NCBI RefSeq assembly: GCF_030936135.1 | Contig: NC_082595.1 | Coordinates: forward strand, 113,476,334-113,540,333 | Direction of reading: 5' to 3' | Origin: Gavia stellata | Lineage: Eukaryota; Chordata; Aves; Gaviiformes; Gaviidae | DNA: 64,000 nucleotides | Part shown: piece by piece, positions 1-12,310 of the stretch | How the letters are laid out: each line of letters begins with the position of its first letter | How positions within the stretch are numbered: position 1 is the first letter of the stretch | Translations under genes and position numbers: made by a program | The notes under the pieces: generated by a model | What the model was told of the DNA's origin: nothing | Database searches by the model: none | Seen by the model: the letters and a program-made list of their open reading frames with translations, nothing else

Positions 1-227
1 GTCAGGCCAGCCAGCCCACATGCTCCAGGCCATCACTGCTGAGCAGTGGCTGTGGTTGCTCCTTTTACCCCACTGGCTTGAGCTCCTACAGAGACTCAAT
101 GGACTTACTGGGAAGGAAGCCAGATCCATACCAATACGCCTCTGCACTCTCTTGACCCCCATTCTCTTTGTGGACCCTGGATTGCACCTCTGCCCCAGAC
201 TGTTGGAACGTTGCTTGTGGCACTCAC

Positions 228-3200
228 CTGCCCACATGAGCAGCACAGCCACGATGATGATAATCTCGCCTGTCTGCAGCTGCCTGTCTTTGTCCAGCCC
301 TTCCATGGTGATGTCACCTGCAGAGAAGAGAACCCAGGCAGGGCTAGCAGCAGATACCCTCCCACCAGAACCTGCTTCAGGACCAGGAACGCTCAAGGAT
401 CCGAGAATGAGCTCCAGAGCAGAGAGGCCCACCTCCCCCAAACAAGGACGGGTGTGGGATGACATCTCGGCTGGGGAGAGGACGTGCAGTCTGTGGCTTT
501 CCGGTGTCAGATAAACCATCCTCGCTACCAAAGGCAGTCAGGGATTCTAACAGCTTGTTTGGGTTCAAGTAGGGACTGCACAATGCACGGGAGTAATCAC
601 TGAGGTTACTCCCTATGTAGGGACCAGGACAGGTTAGGAAGGCCCTGAGTTGAATGCAAAAGTTCTGAGGAAAGTAAGGCATCTGCTTGCCCTGTTGTAC
701 TCTTCTCAAGTCCCCCTCTTATGGCCAGTGCTGTAGACAGACTCCCGTGGCCAGTGGACACCCTCTGGGCATCAATCATGTCTCTTGGATCATCTCTCAT
801 GGACCAGCATGTAGGCAACCCCAAGGCAAGAAGGCACAACATGGATATGAGTAGGAAAGGAGACCGTGGGGCTCTGTCATTTGTCCTTTAGTAGCTTGCA
901 GGCTGGGAGATCTGAGACCCTGTTCAATATTTGCTTCCTACAGGCAGCAGCTGAGCAGAGCACAGCAGTTGTCCTGGCCACAGCCTGCTTAGCTGAATAG
1001 AGTGCCAAGACCTGGGACAGGAGGGCTGCAAACCAGGGCTTGGGGACATTATCGTGGCCATAGTGGATACAGCAGTGGCCTGTACAATGCTGCTACCCTT
1101 TATGACCCTGTGTGTCCCAAGCATCCTGCTGCTTAGGGCAGCACCTTCCTTGCTGGCTGCTGGATCTCTGCCTGTGGGCTGTGGAGATCTCTAGGGGTGG
1201 CCCCAGCAGTGGCACCTGGGTGAGATAGAAGGACCTGTCTCACCTTGGTTGGAGCTGTTGGAAGGGAGGCGGTCAGTCTCCTTTAGGGTCCGGAAGTGGA
1301 CACGCTTACTGGCCTGGCTTTCTCCATACAGGCCGATGCTCTGCACCTGGATGATGTAATCAGCGTCCTCGGCCAAGTCCCACAGCACGCAGGCCCGGTT
1401 GGTGGTGTTCACCTCCCGGATGAAGCGCTGCATCTGTCCATCTTGCCGCTGCCAGAATGAAGAGCTGTCATCCCAGGAGGCTGTTCCCAGCTGCACAGGC
1501 CCCTGTCTGCAGGGCTGCGCTGGGCACACCGCCCTTACTCATCCCTTCCCGGGCAACCATCCACCCCTGGGGTGGGCCAGGCTGGCCAGCACTTTGCTAT
1601 GCAGCATCCCTGTGTGGCCTGAGACCCAGGTGCCTCCCTGGAGAAGCCACCATCATCTGGGGCTGTGGAGGCGGAGCAAGGCAAGCAAAGAAGGGTTATG
1701 TCATGGCTGAAGCACCATCCTTATCCACAGAAATCACTGGGAAGCCCCCGGAGGGGCAGCTACCCACAGTGCAGTCCATGGTCTGCTAACTCCCACCAGG
1801 ACGGATGGCTCAGACAGGGCACCCTGGCAAGGGCTGCTCAACAGCAGAGGTGTCCTCAGGCAGGTGCCAGAGGAGCTCCAAACTGTGGCAAAAGGGCTGA
1901 CATAGGAGCATGCTGGTAATCAGTGAGAGGGGTCCCCAGCCCCCTGGGGACAGAGCCTGGATACCTGCTGTAAGATGGCATAGCCGATGACCACGTCTCC
2001 TTCTGGGACGTCCCAGGAGACTGTGGCAGAGTTTGCCTTCAGCTGCGTCACAGTCACGTTGACAGGGGACGGTGGCCTGTCTGGGTGAGCCAAGGGTGGA
2101 CCGAGGCAAAACACAGGAAAGAGGCAAAAGAAGATGTCTCAGAACAGGCACTCATCCCTGCACACCACCATGGGGGCCTCTCCAACAACTGCCCATGGCA
2201 GCACATTGGCCCGGGCTACAGGGAGCAGCTTCTCCAGTGAATCTGTCCCCAGGAGAGGAGTGGCACCACAGGTGCACAAGACTGAACCCCTGCCAGCAGC
2301 AACACATGCGTGGCATGGTGCCTCCTGGGCGAGTGGGCAGCTGCCCACTGTGTGCAGGGCAGGTGTGCAGGCACAGAGCTCCTCTCTGCCTGTGCAGCTA
2401 CCCCTCTGTGGCACCCACTGGTTTTGGCAGTCTTTGCTTGCTGGCCAGGACTCCTCCCTGCCTGGCTGTTGGTGAAAAATATGCTCACTGCACACCTCAT
2501 CTGCAGTGTCCTACAGTGGGGAAGGAGGACAAGCTCACAAGGCATCTGACTGGCTCTTCTTTAAAGGGCTTGCTTGCAGCGGCAGACATAGCCCATTGCT
2601 CATAATACGTGTTCCATGTAAAAGGGATTAGCTGTGCTGACCACGTGCCCAGGCTGCCAGACCCAGCTAAAGACATGAAGGGCCCTCAGTGGGCTCCTTC
2701 CACCTTGCAGACATTGACATGGGAAATGCACGAAGGCCTGTCCTGAGCTAAAAAGAATTACAGAGTTTAAGAAACTGTCATGGCAATTTAACCAGTCCCT
2801 GCAGCTCAAAATCACATGAAAAGTCCCTACAGCCTGTCTCAGGGCACTGCAGAGACCCTACTATCAGAGAAGAGAATCACATTTACATCAGCTCTTCACA
2901 AGGGCATCTGCTTGCAGATCTGAGGTACCTTCACTGCTGCTCAGATGTTCATCTGTTGGAAAGTTTACTTCAATCAGATCAAGCACTAGCAGAAGCAGGA
3001 CTGCCAGGCATGACATGCTCCTGCTCAGCCTGGGCACGGAGTAGATTCTTGGCAGGGAAGTCCCATGTTTCTGTAGGGTCCAGAAAGTCCAAACAAATCC
3101 TACATTAATGCAATTCTTCAACCAAGACTGTGATGGTAAAATCAGGCTCTTCTAAGTTCTGGGGCTGCCCCGTGGATGCGCACATCATGAATGCCTGGCA

Positions 3201-6200
3201 CACCACCCAGAACTGCGTAGGAAGCAGCCCAGACACAGTATTTATATATCAACTGTGACAGAAAAATGGGGCAGCTTGGAATAAACACACTATGCAACTC
3301 AATCTGGCCGTCTCATCTGCCTGGCATTACTCCCTGCTCTACAGTGGGGAGGAAAGCTCAATGAGAAAGCAGAGCTGACTTTCCCAGTAGTGCAATGCCA
3401 TCGGCTGCAAAGCTGGCAGCAACACTCAGCCGTTGCTATCCTTCAGAAGGCTGGCCTGATTGACCCGTGGTCTGCACCATTACCATTCTGAGATTTCACA
3501 GCACTAAGAGCATGGTAGGATCCTACACAGCTACACAGACCTGCATACAAAGCCAAATTTTGTCTGGGAATTAGACGCAGGAGCGCATGAAGACAGACAC
3601 TGAGGCTGCTGTTCATGTGTCCTCTCTCCCTGTAAACAAAACAGTGCCCTTCTACAAGCTGCTTGTGTAGCTCAAGTTCAATGCTGTGATTTTATATAGA
3701 TAGAAAAAGAGCCCCAGAGGGCACATGAGAACAGGAAAAAAGACAACCATAGACACCAACAACAACCACAGTTAGAGTAACAAGGAAAGGTAATTTCTGC
3801 AGGTCAGCTATTCAAATGCAGTCATTCACATTTGAATATACCCAGCTCCATGACAGAGCTAACCAGGAAAAGGCTGTGATTCCCACTCTGAGAAATGCAG
3901 GTTTGTGGTTGGCCACGAGCAACTAAGACAGATAGGAGGGTCACCCACAGCGCCCCGAAAACACATTCTCAGAGAGACAGTGGGGCTGAGTGCATCCCCA
4001 ACAGAAGCCTGTCACACCACCAGGAGATAGAGTCATTGGAGACAACACGAACAAAGACATCACAGGATGCTGCACCCTCTCTTCCAGACCAGGAGGCTGG
4101 AAAACTGGAAAGGATTCAAAGATACACTCAAATATCCTTTTTCCCATGAAGAGTGTGTCTCCTTAGCATTTTGCCAGGGGGACTCTGGTTCATCACTCTA
4201 ACCTGTGAGAGGGAGTCCTGAGACATGTCCTTATCTGCACCTCCTGGTCTTCCACAAGCCAACAGCAAAACAGGCTGAAAAAAGCTGCACTCCCCAGACC
4301 TGGCCACTGACTGCGGCACGTGTATTCTGTGGGCACAGGAGCTGAGCCCCCCACAGATGTGATCTGGTTTTCTGCTCCAGCACCCTGTCAGCTAGCAAAT
4401 AACCACTCCCTTGCACTGTCCCAGGCAGAAGCATTTCAAAGTGGGGGGGGCTGCAATGTTTCTGCTAGCCTTCAGGCATAAGAAGAACAGTTGCCCAAGG
4501 CTACCACTACACTAGCAAACGTAATCAGGTCAGGAACAACCCAGGAATCCAGTGGTGGAGACTGGTCCCGGGAACTGCTTTGGTCTGAACCAGCCAGCAC
4601 ACGCCCAAAACACTCCTGGGCATGGCTCAGGAGTTAGCACAGCCATCAACCATTCCTAGTAGGTAGCACTGATGTGCTCCCCCCTTTGGAAGTCATGAGC
4701 TTAGTGCTATAGATGTGACTAAACCTTGCCAGCTGGCCTCAGGACAAGAACAGGACCTGGTGCTTCACAGGCTACATCTACAGTAATAAATTTAGGTAGT
4801 TTTTTACATCTAACAGAACGAGAAGAGGTCTGAACATGCCCAAAGGGGGCAGTTGAACTTCCCAACCTTCAAGTGTATGTGAAGAAATTAAAGGCAGGGT
4901 CTGACATCTCTGTGATGCAGAAGTCTGTGGATGGAGCTTGTAGCAGGCTCCCTGCTCTGCACAAGAATTTTCTAGGCTTCTGCAGGGAGTCCAGCCTGGC
5001 CCAGCCCAGGTTTTCAGGCTGGGGATGCTGCGACGTGGCCCTGGGGCTGAGTCACTCTATGATTTGAGAACAAGGGCACTGCACTGATCCACAAGCCATG
5101 CTTCTGGGTCCACTCGGGGCTGACAGTATTACCTGAACTGTACTTAGCCAGAGCTTGCACAGGCCCTGTGTAGGGACCTTCACTCACGGGTGGCAGAAAG
5201 GCAACCCTGGGGGGGGATACCACCCTGGTATTAAACTGCAAAGAGAGTACACTCAAAGCCAGCATGATCTGCTATTACACCCAGAGCCAATCCCCAAATG
5301 TCCCAAATGGAGAGAGGGGAGGGCAAGAGTACATGGGCACACAGCAGAGCCACAGTGCTAATGACTAGTCAGTGCTCCAGACCTCATGCATCATAAACAC
5401 ACTTTGTGCAGGCTCCAGGCAAGCAGACCTGAACTTGCATGACAGTGAGAGCTGAAGGTGTCCAGGCTGCAGTTCTTCATTGGAAAAATGAGTGTCCCTT
5501 GGTCGGTTTGCAGTTCAGCAAACTGCAAGAAAAGACATTTCTGAGCACATGGGATTTGCATGCCTAGCAGGAAGAGAAAGGACAAGAAGTTTCAGACGTT
5601 AAAACTAGGGAAGTTCACCCTAGGAACACAGGGCAACGTTTAATCCCAAGGATATGCAAGATGAGACCTCACTGAAAGGTGTTACGACAAGACCTCCAAA
5701 TGACAGCTCACACCATAGAAAGCTTTGTGTACGATCCCCACATTAAGCCTAACATTCTCCAGCCTGCTCTGCAGCTGAGGTCAAACCAGTTTCATACCAG
5801 AGCTGTTGCCATAAAGATCTGTGAGTGCAAGGGCTCTAAAAAATGTACTCCCTGAAGCCAACTATTAAAAACATTCCTGTAAAGCCAAGATGCTCCCATA
5901 CCCTGCTGGGCTCTCCGGGAAAAGCATGCCACAGTTAAGCCCTGCCCAGTGCATTAATCACTAATGAGTCTGCATCATTTATAAGTTATCCAGCTTCACT
6001 TTTGATTAAGGCCATATTAAGAAACGGGCACCACCACAGAAAGAGCAATCACTTACTTAAGGCTTGGCACTTACTTAAGACGTGGTGCACCCTTTTGTCC
6101 TGTCAGTACAGCAGTGCGTTCCTTTCAGGCCTGCTGAAGAGGTGGGAAGGGTCGGTCCTGTGTGCTGGAGCCAGCAGCACTGCAGCCTGAGGTTGGGCAG

Positions 6201-7592
6201 CAGGGAGGGCTGACCTGCGGGCAACTGAGCACTGGGCTAGATCTGCCATGCAAGCTGGCTTTCTAGTTTAGAGAAGGGGCCAGACAGATGCCCTTCAAGA
6301 GTGATGCTGGCAGATGTGGCACTGCATAGGGATGGGGCACAGCCCCACTGGCGCCCTCCCCATCCTGCTGTGACTCTGGAGAGGGGACCTCAGCTGCCCC
6401 TCAGCCTGTGCCCTTGGGAGTGCAGCTCAAGGGCACCCAGATGTTTGCCCAATTTATCCCTGCAGTAGGGAGGTAAGCATCAGACTGCACATCTAAAAAT
6501 AAGTGGCCCCTTTTTAACAACCCTGACTGCATTTCTTCCTGAATCCGTCAGGCCCTGGAGTACACGTTTTGCAAGGAGACTGAAAACATGGCAGAACATA
6601 TCAGAACATGTCTGATACTCACAATTCAATTTAATACATCAGTAAACTGACAAGGGGCAAATAGACAGCAGAAGGCTGCCCCTGACATGGAGTCGTTCGG
6701 AGGAGTCGGGGAAGAAAGGACAGAGGGTGCCGACAGACCTGGGTGTCTTAGCAAATACCAGCCCAGAGAAAGCGGGGCAGGAAGGCACACAGGAATGCCT
6801 GTCAGCCAGGGATCGGCTCACAGCCCAGCCTACAGCACTGGAGCATCCCAGCCCAGGGGCATTCGCTCTCTCAGGACTCGCCGCTCGCCGGTGAGGCCCA
6901 AGGATGGGAAACGGGGAGGCCCTCCCCCGCTGGGGCACAAGGAGAACCCGCCTTTCCCCACTGTTTGGCCCAGAAGCGGGAGGCTTCGGGAGCCAACGCC
7001 GCCGGCGGCGACTCCAGGTGCCCCCGGGAGAGCCTGGTGCCCTCCGCCGAGGGCAGCACGGCCACACGATCGCACCCCGTCCCACGGGGCGGGGACGCGA
7101 CACGGCCGAAGGCACCGGCTGGCTTAGAGGCCACGGCGCCCCGGGGACGGGCGCAGCTCCGGGAGGCTGCCCGGGGGCCGGAGGAGCCGGGCCGGGCCCC
7201 AGGAGGTCGCGGCCGCGGCCGTGCCGGCGGCGGGGGAAGGCCGGCGGGAGGGTCCGGCGAGAGGCCCCGGCCCACGGCAGGGGCCAAGGCGCGGCGTCCC
7301 GTGCCGGGGCCCGGCGAGGGGCGGCGGACCCGCCGGACGGCGCCCGCCATGTCCCCCGCCCGGGGAGCGCCGGCCCCGCGCCCCCGCCCGGCCCCGCCGC
7401 AGGCGGCAGCGCGGGCGTCCGGGGCGCTGGGCGGCCCGGGGGCCCCCGCGGCACCGAGCGAGGCGACGCGCGGCGGCCCGGCCCGGCCCGTCCCGTCCCG
7501 TCGGCCCGGTCGCACTTACTGGCTCGCACGAGGCAGAGGTCGCAGCTGAAGAGCACGAGGACGGGGTTGAGGAACGCCGAGAAACGGGCCAT
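228..7592 (-). CDS. FNDC4: FNDC4, fibronectin type III domain-containing protein 4 (exons 1-4, 3' end outside window)
   Basis: Single-pass membrane protein whose FN3 ectodomain can be shed, related to FNDC5/irisin. Coding exons on the minus strand are 7592-7520, 2080-1965, 1448-1244 and 317-228. All have AG/GT borders and phases that fit (73, 116, 205 and 90 nt, giving 161 codons). Residues 1-24 are a hydrophobic signal peptide starting MARFSAF. The FN3 domain spans about residues 26-115 and carries the family strings PPSPVNVTV, SWDVPEG and REVNTT. N-glycosylation sequons are seen at N32 and N77. A hydrophobic segment (EIIIIVAVLLMWA) begins the transmembrane helix near residue 149. The strings REVNTT and VHFRTLK favour FNDC4 over FNDC5. 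The start is the only in-frame ATG just before a signal peptide, inside a CpG island. The cytoplasmic tail, about 70 residues in mammals, should lie left of position 1. Confidence 0.93.
2081..7519 (-). other. FNDC4 intron 1
   Basis: This 5.4 kb intron has a GTAAGT donor next to the CpG island and a CAG acceptor at 2081-2083. I see no recognisable exon, transposon tail or RNA gene in it. Open frames here are short and lack coding character. Confidence 0.75.
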
Positions 7593-8060
7593 GGCGGCGG
7601 GCCGGCGCGGGGGCGCCCCGGACTGCGGCCCCGGCCCGGGCAGCAGCCCTGGCACCGGCCCGGCTCCCTGCGCCGCGGGACGGAGCGGGGCCGAGCCCCG
7701 GCCGCAGCGCGGGGGGGCGGAACGGCCGCCCGGACCTCCCCCCGCCCGCTCCGCCCAGCGCCGCCCCCCGAGCGGCAGCGCCGCAACTTCGGCACCGCAG
7801 CGGCCCCGGCGCCGCCCCCCGCCATACCCCGAAAGGGCGGGCGCCGCCCCCCGGAACCGCCAGCGCCGCCCCCGACCCCCCCCAGCCGTAACCCCAAAAG
7901 CACCAGCGCCGACCCCCGAGCCGTACCCCCCGACCGCCAGTGCCGCCCCCGGGACTGCCGGTGCTGCCCCCCCCCCCCCCCGTGCGGTACCCCCGTAACC
8001 ACCAGCGCCGCTCCCCCCGCATGCGGTACCCCAGTACCACCGGTGCCGGCTCTCCCCATG
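6860..8060 (-). promoter_or_regulatory. CpG island / promoter region of FNDC4
   Basis: About 1.2 kb of very GC- and CpG-rich DNA surrounds FNDC4 exon 1 and includes a C-only run near 7968-7981. It lacks an obvious TATA box, as is usual for CpG-island promoters. Its GC richness leaves long open frames on both strands, which I regard as spurious. The exact transcription start cannot be placed by eye. Confidence 0.7.
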
Positions 8061-9454
8061 CAGTCCTCCCTCAGCCGGCGTGTTCACGCGTCTTTTGTCA
8101 CACAGCGACCCTCCCCGCCTGCACTCCCCCGGCGTGGCGCTTCCCACGCACTCTTCCACAAGCCCGTGGCTCCTGCCCTGCGGGTGTGCACCGAGGCTGC
8201 ACGTCCCACGGCAGCACAAGGCTTTCTCGGTGTCCTGCACGGGCTGGCTGCAGGCTCTGTCCCGCTGCGATGGCATTGATGTGTGGAGAGTGGCCGGGGA
8301 CTGTGCGAAAGGGTGGTGTCAGTCTTCGGGACCCTGGAGGGCCTCAGGCCGGGCCGCGCTGGCTGTCCACTTGCTGTGCCCACAGTAGGACACTTCATGG
8401 GAGCGCTCAGGGCAGTCCCACGCAGCCTCTGCCCGTGCTACTGCTCACAGCTGTGACAGACTGAGGGAGCCTTCAGTCACCTTCCTGTCCCGCAGAGGGT
8501 TCTTGTGCACCTCTGGGCTGTGCTACAGAAGGGTCCTGGAAGGCACGTGGGAGAAACCTGTCCCATCTTTCTGGGGTTTCATTGCTCCACGACGCAGGCA
8601 CTGCAACACTGAGCCATTTGGCAGAGGTGTAGGTAGTGCCGGCCAAAGCCTCAACCCACATGGAGCTGCGGATGCAGAGTCGTCGCCCACCAGCCTGTCC
8701 TATTCAGTGCAGCTCTGATGGTCCTCACTCATGTGTGTGTGTTGTCAATTAATGAGTTTATCCTTGCAAAATTCCCCTGACCGTGGCCACCCCAAGGGTC
8801 TGTCTGGGCCTTTGGCAAGAGCAGGCCCCAGCAGAGCTCTGCTTGCTCCCCAGGGGTTGTGCCTGGGGGCAGGGTTCTTGTCAGGCGTATGTGGAAGAGA
8901 GCTGCAGTTGGAGATACTCCTGCATTATGGCACCTGAATCCTTGATACTGGGGACAGGCAGCCCAGAACAGCCTCCCTTCTGCCCCCTTGTGCTGCAGAC
9001 CTACATCCAGCCACGGGCTCTTGCTCACCTGCTAGAGAAGTCTGAATGGAGGCAGTGACACTTTGAAGTATTACTGAGAGAAATCCTTATTAATTTGTGG
9101 GTTGCTGGCTATCCTGGAGGTAACCCCATCCTCATTGTAGCCTAGACTGCTGATCCCTCAGGCTTAGGCACAGTGCTTTCTGCAGGGCCAGCTGCGCTGC
9201 ATTGCAGTCCACAGGCAGTGGTTGAGTAAATGCCTATGTTCAGGTGCCCCTTCTTGCCTTCAGTCTGACCAAACAGGTGTGTGGAGCTGCAGGATGTTGG
9301 GCGTAATGGGTTTTACTTGTGGGACCTTCCCTGCCCTTTGGCGCTCTGCTGCTGGGGGCAAACTGGGGAAGCAGATAGGTGTGCAGAGCCACTGGGGCAC
9401 TATGACCAAGAATGGCCAAGACTCAGCACAGCGTGGCTTGACGTGCACAGCGGG
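8061..9454. other. Intergenic, nothing recognised
   Basis: Single-copy-looking sequence upstream of FNDC4. It holds short non-coding frames and one small TG-rich patch near 8731-8745. I see no gene, RNA or transposon signature. Confidence 0.5.
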
Positions 9455-9775
9455 GCACAGTACAGTATGGCATAGCCAGGCACAGCAGCGTAGGGGAAGG
9501 CACGGCATGGCACAGCACAGCATAGCACAGACAGCTCAGCACGGCATGGCATGGCAGGGGACGATATGGCATGGTATGGTACAGCAGGGCACAGCGTGGC
9601 GTGACATGGTGCAGCAGGGAACAGTGTGGTGGTGCGGGGCAGGGCATGGCATGGTACAGCACAGCCCAGCCAGGCATATCACAGCGCAGCAGGGCACAGT
9701 GTGGCAGGGCACAGCACAACACAGCAAGGAATGGCATAGTGCCGCATGTCATGGCATGTCAGGGTACAGCACAGG
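9455..9775. repeat. Degenerate GGCA/CAGCA minisatellite
   Basis: About 320 bp built from irregular reiterations of short words such as GGCATGGCAC, GGCACAGC and GTACAGCA, with variable unit length. Frames through it give low-complexity peptides on both strands and are not genes. It lies in the FNDC4-GCKR interval. Confidence 0.75.
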
Positions 9776-9912
9776 TTGGAAGGCTGCCAGAGCTGCCCAG
9801 CAGAAGGCAAAAGCAAGTCATAGGTAGGGGCTGCTGGAAGATTGGAGAGAAGCCCAGGGCTGGTGAAGTTGCAGGGACTTCAGTGCTAGAGTAATGGTGC
9901 TTTCTGCTGCAG

Positions 9913-9976
9913 CACCAGGCAAGGAATTGGACAGCACTGAGATGATCCAGGATGTGGGAGACCTCTCCGTGGTGCT
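9913..9976 (+). other. Exon-like island A, unidentified
   Basis: This 64-nt block sits between a pyrimidine-rich CTGCAG acceptor and a consensus GTAAGT donor. One frame is open through it and contains GKELDSTEMIQDVGDL. I do not recognise the protein. It could be an exon of an unknown or decaying gene, or chance. Confidence 0.2.
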
Positions 9977-10789
9977 GTAAGTGAGGTGAGGCCTGGGAAG
10001 AGGAGCAAGCATGGCTTCTCCAGCTTGTGGGGAGACCCGACCAGTCCTCACTTCTGTGTGCTGAGGAAGTGATGGCACAGCCCTGTGTTGCTCTCTGGTA
10101 TGGCCTCTTCTCTGGCCACTGACCACTGTCTCTAACTGGGCTGGAGGGTTTGTCCATGAGCATATGGACGACGTGAGGGACCTGCACCCAAGACAGGGCT
10201 CATCAGTGCGGGAGGTTCCACATGCAGGCAAGTGTCCTGGGCAGTGTGGCCACGGCCATGCCTAGAGGCAGTGAACACCATTGGCTCACTGGTGTCATGA
10301 CTGTTGGGGCACTGACAGATGCAGACATTTGGGCTGGCGCCCCCGGCACCGTCCCACCAACCCCTCTGCAGCTGGAGATGCTCTGGCCCCTCCAGGGTGC
10401 TACTACATGTGAGCGTGAAGGCACAGGAGTGAGTTGTGTCCCATGTCCAGGAGAGGCAGCACTGGGCTAGGCAAGTGGTAGGGAAATAAGGAAATGAACC
10501 CAAACCATCCTCTATTGCCTTACAGGCAGTAAGATACTGTTTTCTGTGGGCAAGGCAGACTGGGAGGAGGAGTCAAGCCAAGTGGGAATCTATGAGCTCC
10601 CTTGGTTCTAAGGGGCTGTCAAGGTGGCTCAGCCTAGCTGTGGCTTTGGGCAGACTTGGGGACTCCTGAGGCTCCTCGCTGTCGAGCTGATGTCCTTTGC
10701 TGCAGCCTGTGTGGTCCTGCCTGTGTAGCACAGCTGGAGCTAAATAGCAGCTAGACCAAGTCCTGGATGCCGCCAGCCTACAGCCAAAG

Positions 10790-10845
10790 TACATTGATGT
10801 GTGCGTCTGCATGTGTGTGCATGTGTGGACACATGCATGTATAGT
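10790..10845. repeat. TG-rich simple repeat
   Basis: An interrupted alternating purine-pyrimidine tract of TGTG and CATG words. It has no coding content. Confidence 0.6.
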
Positions 10846-11126
10846 TCAATGCACTAAGGCCCCTGAAATTCTTTCCTGGTCACTTCAGGAGGTCTTTCCT
10901 AGTTATAGGAGAATTTGTCTGTGCTTTGGGGAGAGCAGTGGAAGACCAGGGTAGTGCTGTTGCCATGAGAAGAATTTAATCTGCAGTGTTAGTGTGCAAG
11001 GGACAAGTTCCAGCCAAGTGGAAATTGAAGTCTGGCAGAACCAGATTGCTGCAAACAACTTTACAGCTGTATGGCAGGTCGGGTGGTCTTTTGGCCCTGT
11101 CTAGGTTGTTCAATGCTGCTTTTCAG

Positions 11127-11207
11127 GTGCTCTTGGTGGATCAGGAGACTACCTGCTTCCCATGCTGAGCTTCGTTGTTACTGCAGTCAACAGCGGCCAG
11201 GACGAAG
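11127..11207 (+). other. Exon-like island B, unidentified
   Basis: This 81-nt block follows TTTTCAG and ends at GTGAAT. One frame is open and contains GDYLLPMLSFVV, which faintly resembles the core helix of VPS9 domains. The resemblance is by eye only and may be fortuitous. It does not splice in phase directly to island A, so a missing exon or independent origin must be assumed. Confidence 0.18.
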
Positions 11208-11759
11208 GTGAATCTGATCTTGCTTTCCCAGCAGAGTCCTGCGGGAAGGCTCCTTCTCCCGCTACCTGCATCCTGAGGAAGGAACTTCAAGGAAAGTCAA
11301 GGGTAGAGCTGGCAACTGCAAGAATGTGGCTGCAAGAGGTTTTAGAGGAACAGATTGCTAGTTGTCTCTTCTCTGCAAGACTCATTCTCGCTTGGTCACT
11401 GTAGTTGTGGCCTGATCCACACTTGGTCATTGCAGAGCTGGCTGTTAACCTGATGGTTGGTGTTAATATTGACTACTCCACAGCCTGCCTTTGCCACAGG
11501 CCAAGGATTCAGGCTCTTTGTCACTAACTGCTCTGTAGCATAGGTGTGCAATTTGGATAATGAGGTGGGATTCCTGTGCACAAAGAACCATTAAGACTGA
11601 CCTTGCTATCTCTTGTGCGACCCGGGGGAGTGGAGACCCGCCTGGCCAACACAGGGTGCAGATAAGGAGGGGGCCCTGTGGAGGCAGGACAGCCCTGCGT
11701 CTGGTCAGCAAAGACAGTAAAATAACAGGAATCTGAAAGGTTCTTTGTTTCTTCAAAAG

Positions 11760-12310
11760 GCTTCATGTTCGATCACTGACCTTTGCCTAATTACCGGTGA
11801 AATGCATATTACAACTCACACCCCTGCATATGCTAATGAAGATTATAGAGGTCATGCTAAACATATATGACTATAGCACTCGTCTCTCCACCCAAATCAT
11901 GCTACACGTCGCATATGGGGGGCGAACCTCGTAGTTTTGGGGATAAAAGATGGAGAAAATCATTGTTAAAGTGGGAGAGAAGAACCTCGATACCTGACGG
12001 ACCAGTCGACGGGCTGCGTGCTCTTCCTCCACCCCAGGCAGGGACGCCTCTCTGGGTACGCGCTGCGCCTCTCACCCTCTGGGTGAAAGTTATCCCCGGG
12101 TTCTTGTATTACTATCAAGTTTGCTAGCAATATTAACCTCAATTAGTAGCACTACTGTAGTTAGTGAATTTATCAATGGCAATCTCGAATCTGTTTCTGT
12201 CACTTTCAATAAATAATTAATTTCAATTTTTGTGCATCTGCTCAGTGCAAGACCTTTTGCTGGGGCTCTGATAAACGAATCAGTGAAAGTCCTGGAACTC
12301 TGACAGACAA
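11760..12310 (+). mobile_element. Probable solo LTR of an endogenous retrovirus
   Basis: This stretch differs in composition from its surroundings. It has AT-rich octamer-like words (ATGCATAT, ATGCTAAT), a TATA-like GATAAAAG near 11943, and a GC-rich segment around 12000-12100. An AATAAA lies near 12210 and is followed by a T/G-rich stretch. That order fits U3-R-U5. The edges appear to begin TGT and end near CTCTGACA, but I could not confirm a target-site duplication. No gag, pol or env remnant is visible nearby, so it is a solo LTR or a truncated piece. Confidence 0.45.

Noticed and set aside
228-2080. FNDC5 (irisin precursor) as the identity of the FN3 gene
   Set aside because: The FN3 strings and the sequence before the transmembrane helix fit FNDC4 better, and the neighbours GCKR and ZNF512 match the FNDC4 locus.
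2888-3121. 77-codon minus-strand frame with a hydrophobic stretch in FNDC4 intron 1
   Set aside because: No conserved motif, no convincing splice borders, and it is isolated in an intron. Probably chance.
6639-8279. Very long open frames on both strands (up to 545 codons) around FNDC4 exon 1
   Set aside because: They lie in a CpG island where stop codons are rare, have Pro/Arg/Gly/Ala-only composition, and overlap each other in several frames. Only the short FNDC4 exon within them is real.
9222-9894. Open frames of 100-200 codons across the minisatellite
   Set aside because: Low-complexity translation of a tandem repeat, open in several frames and on both strands.
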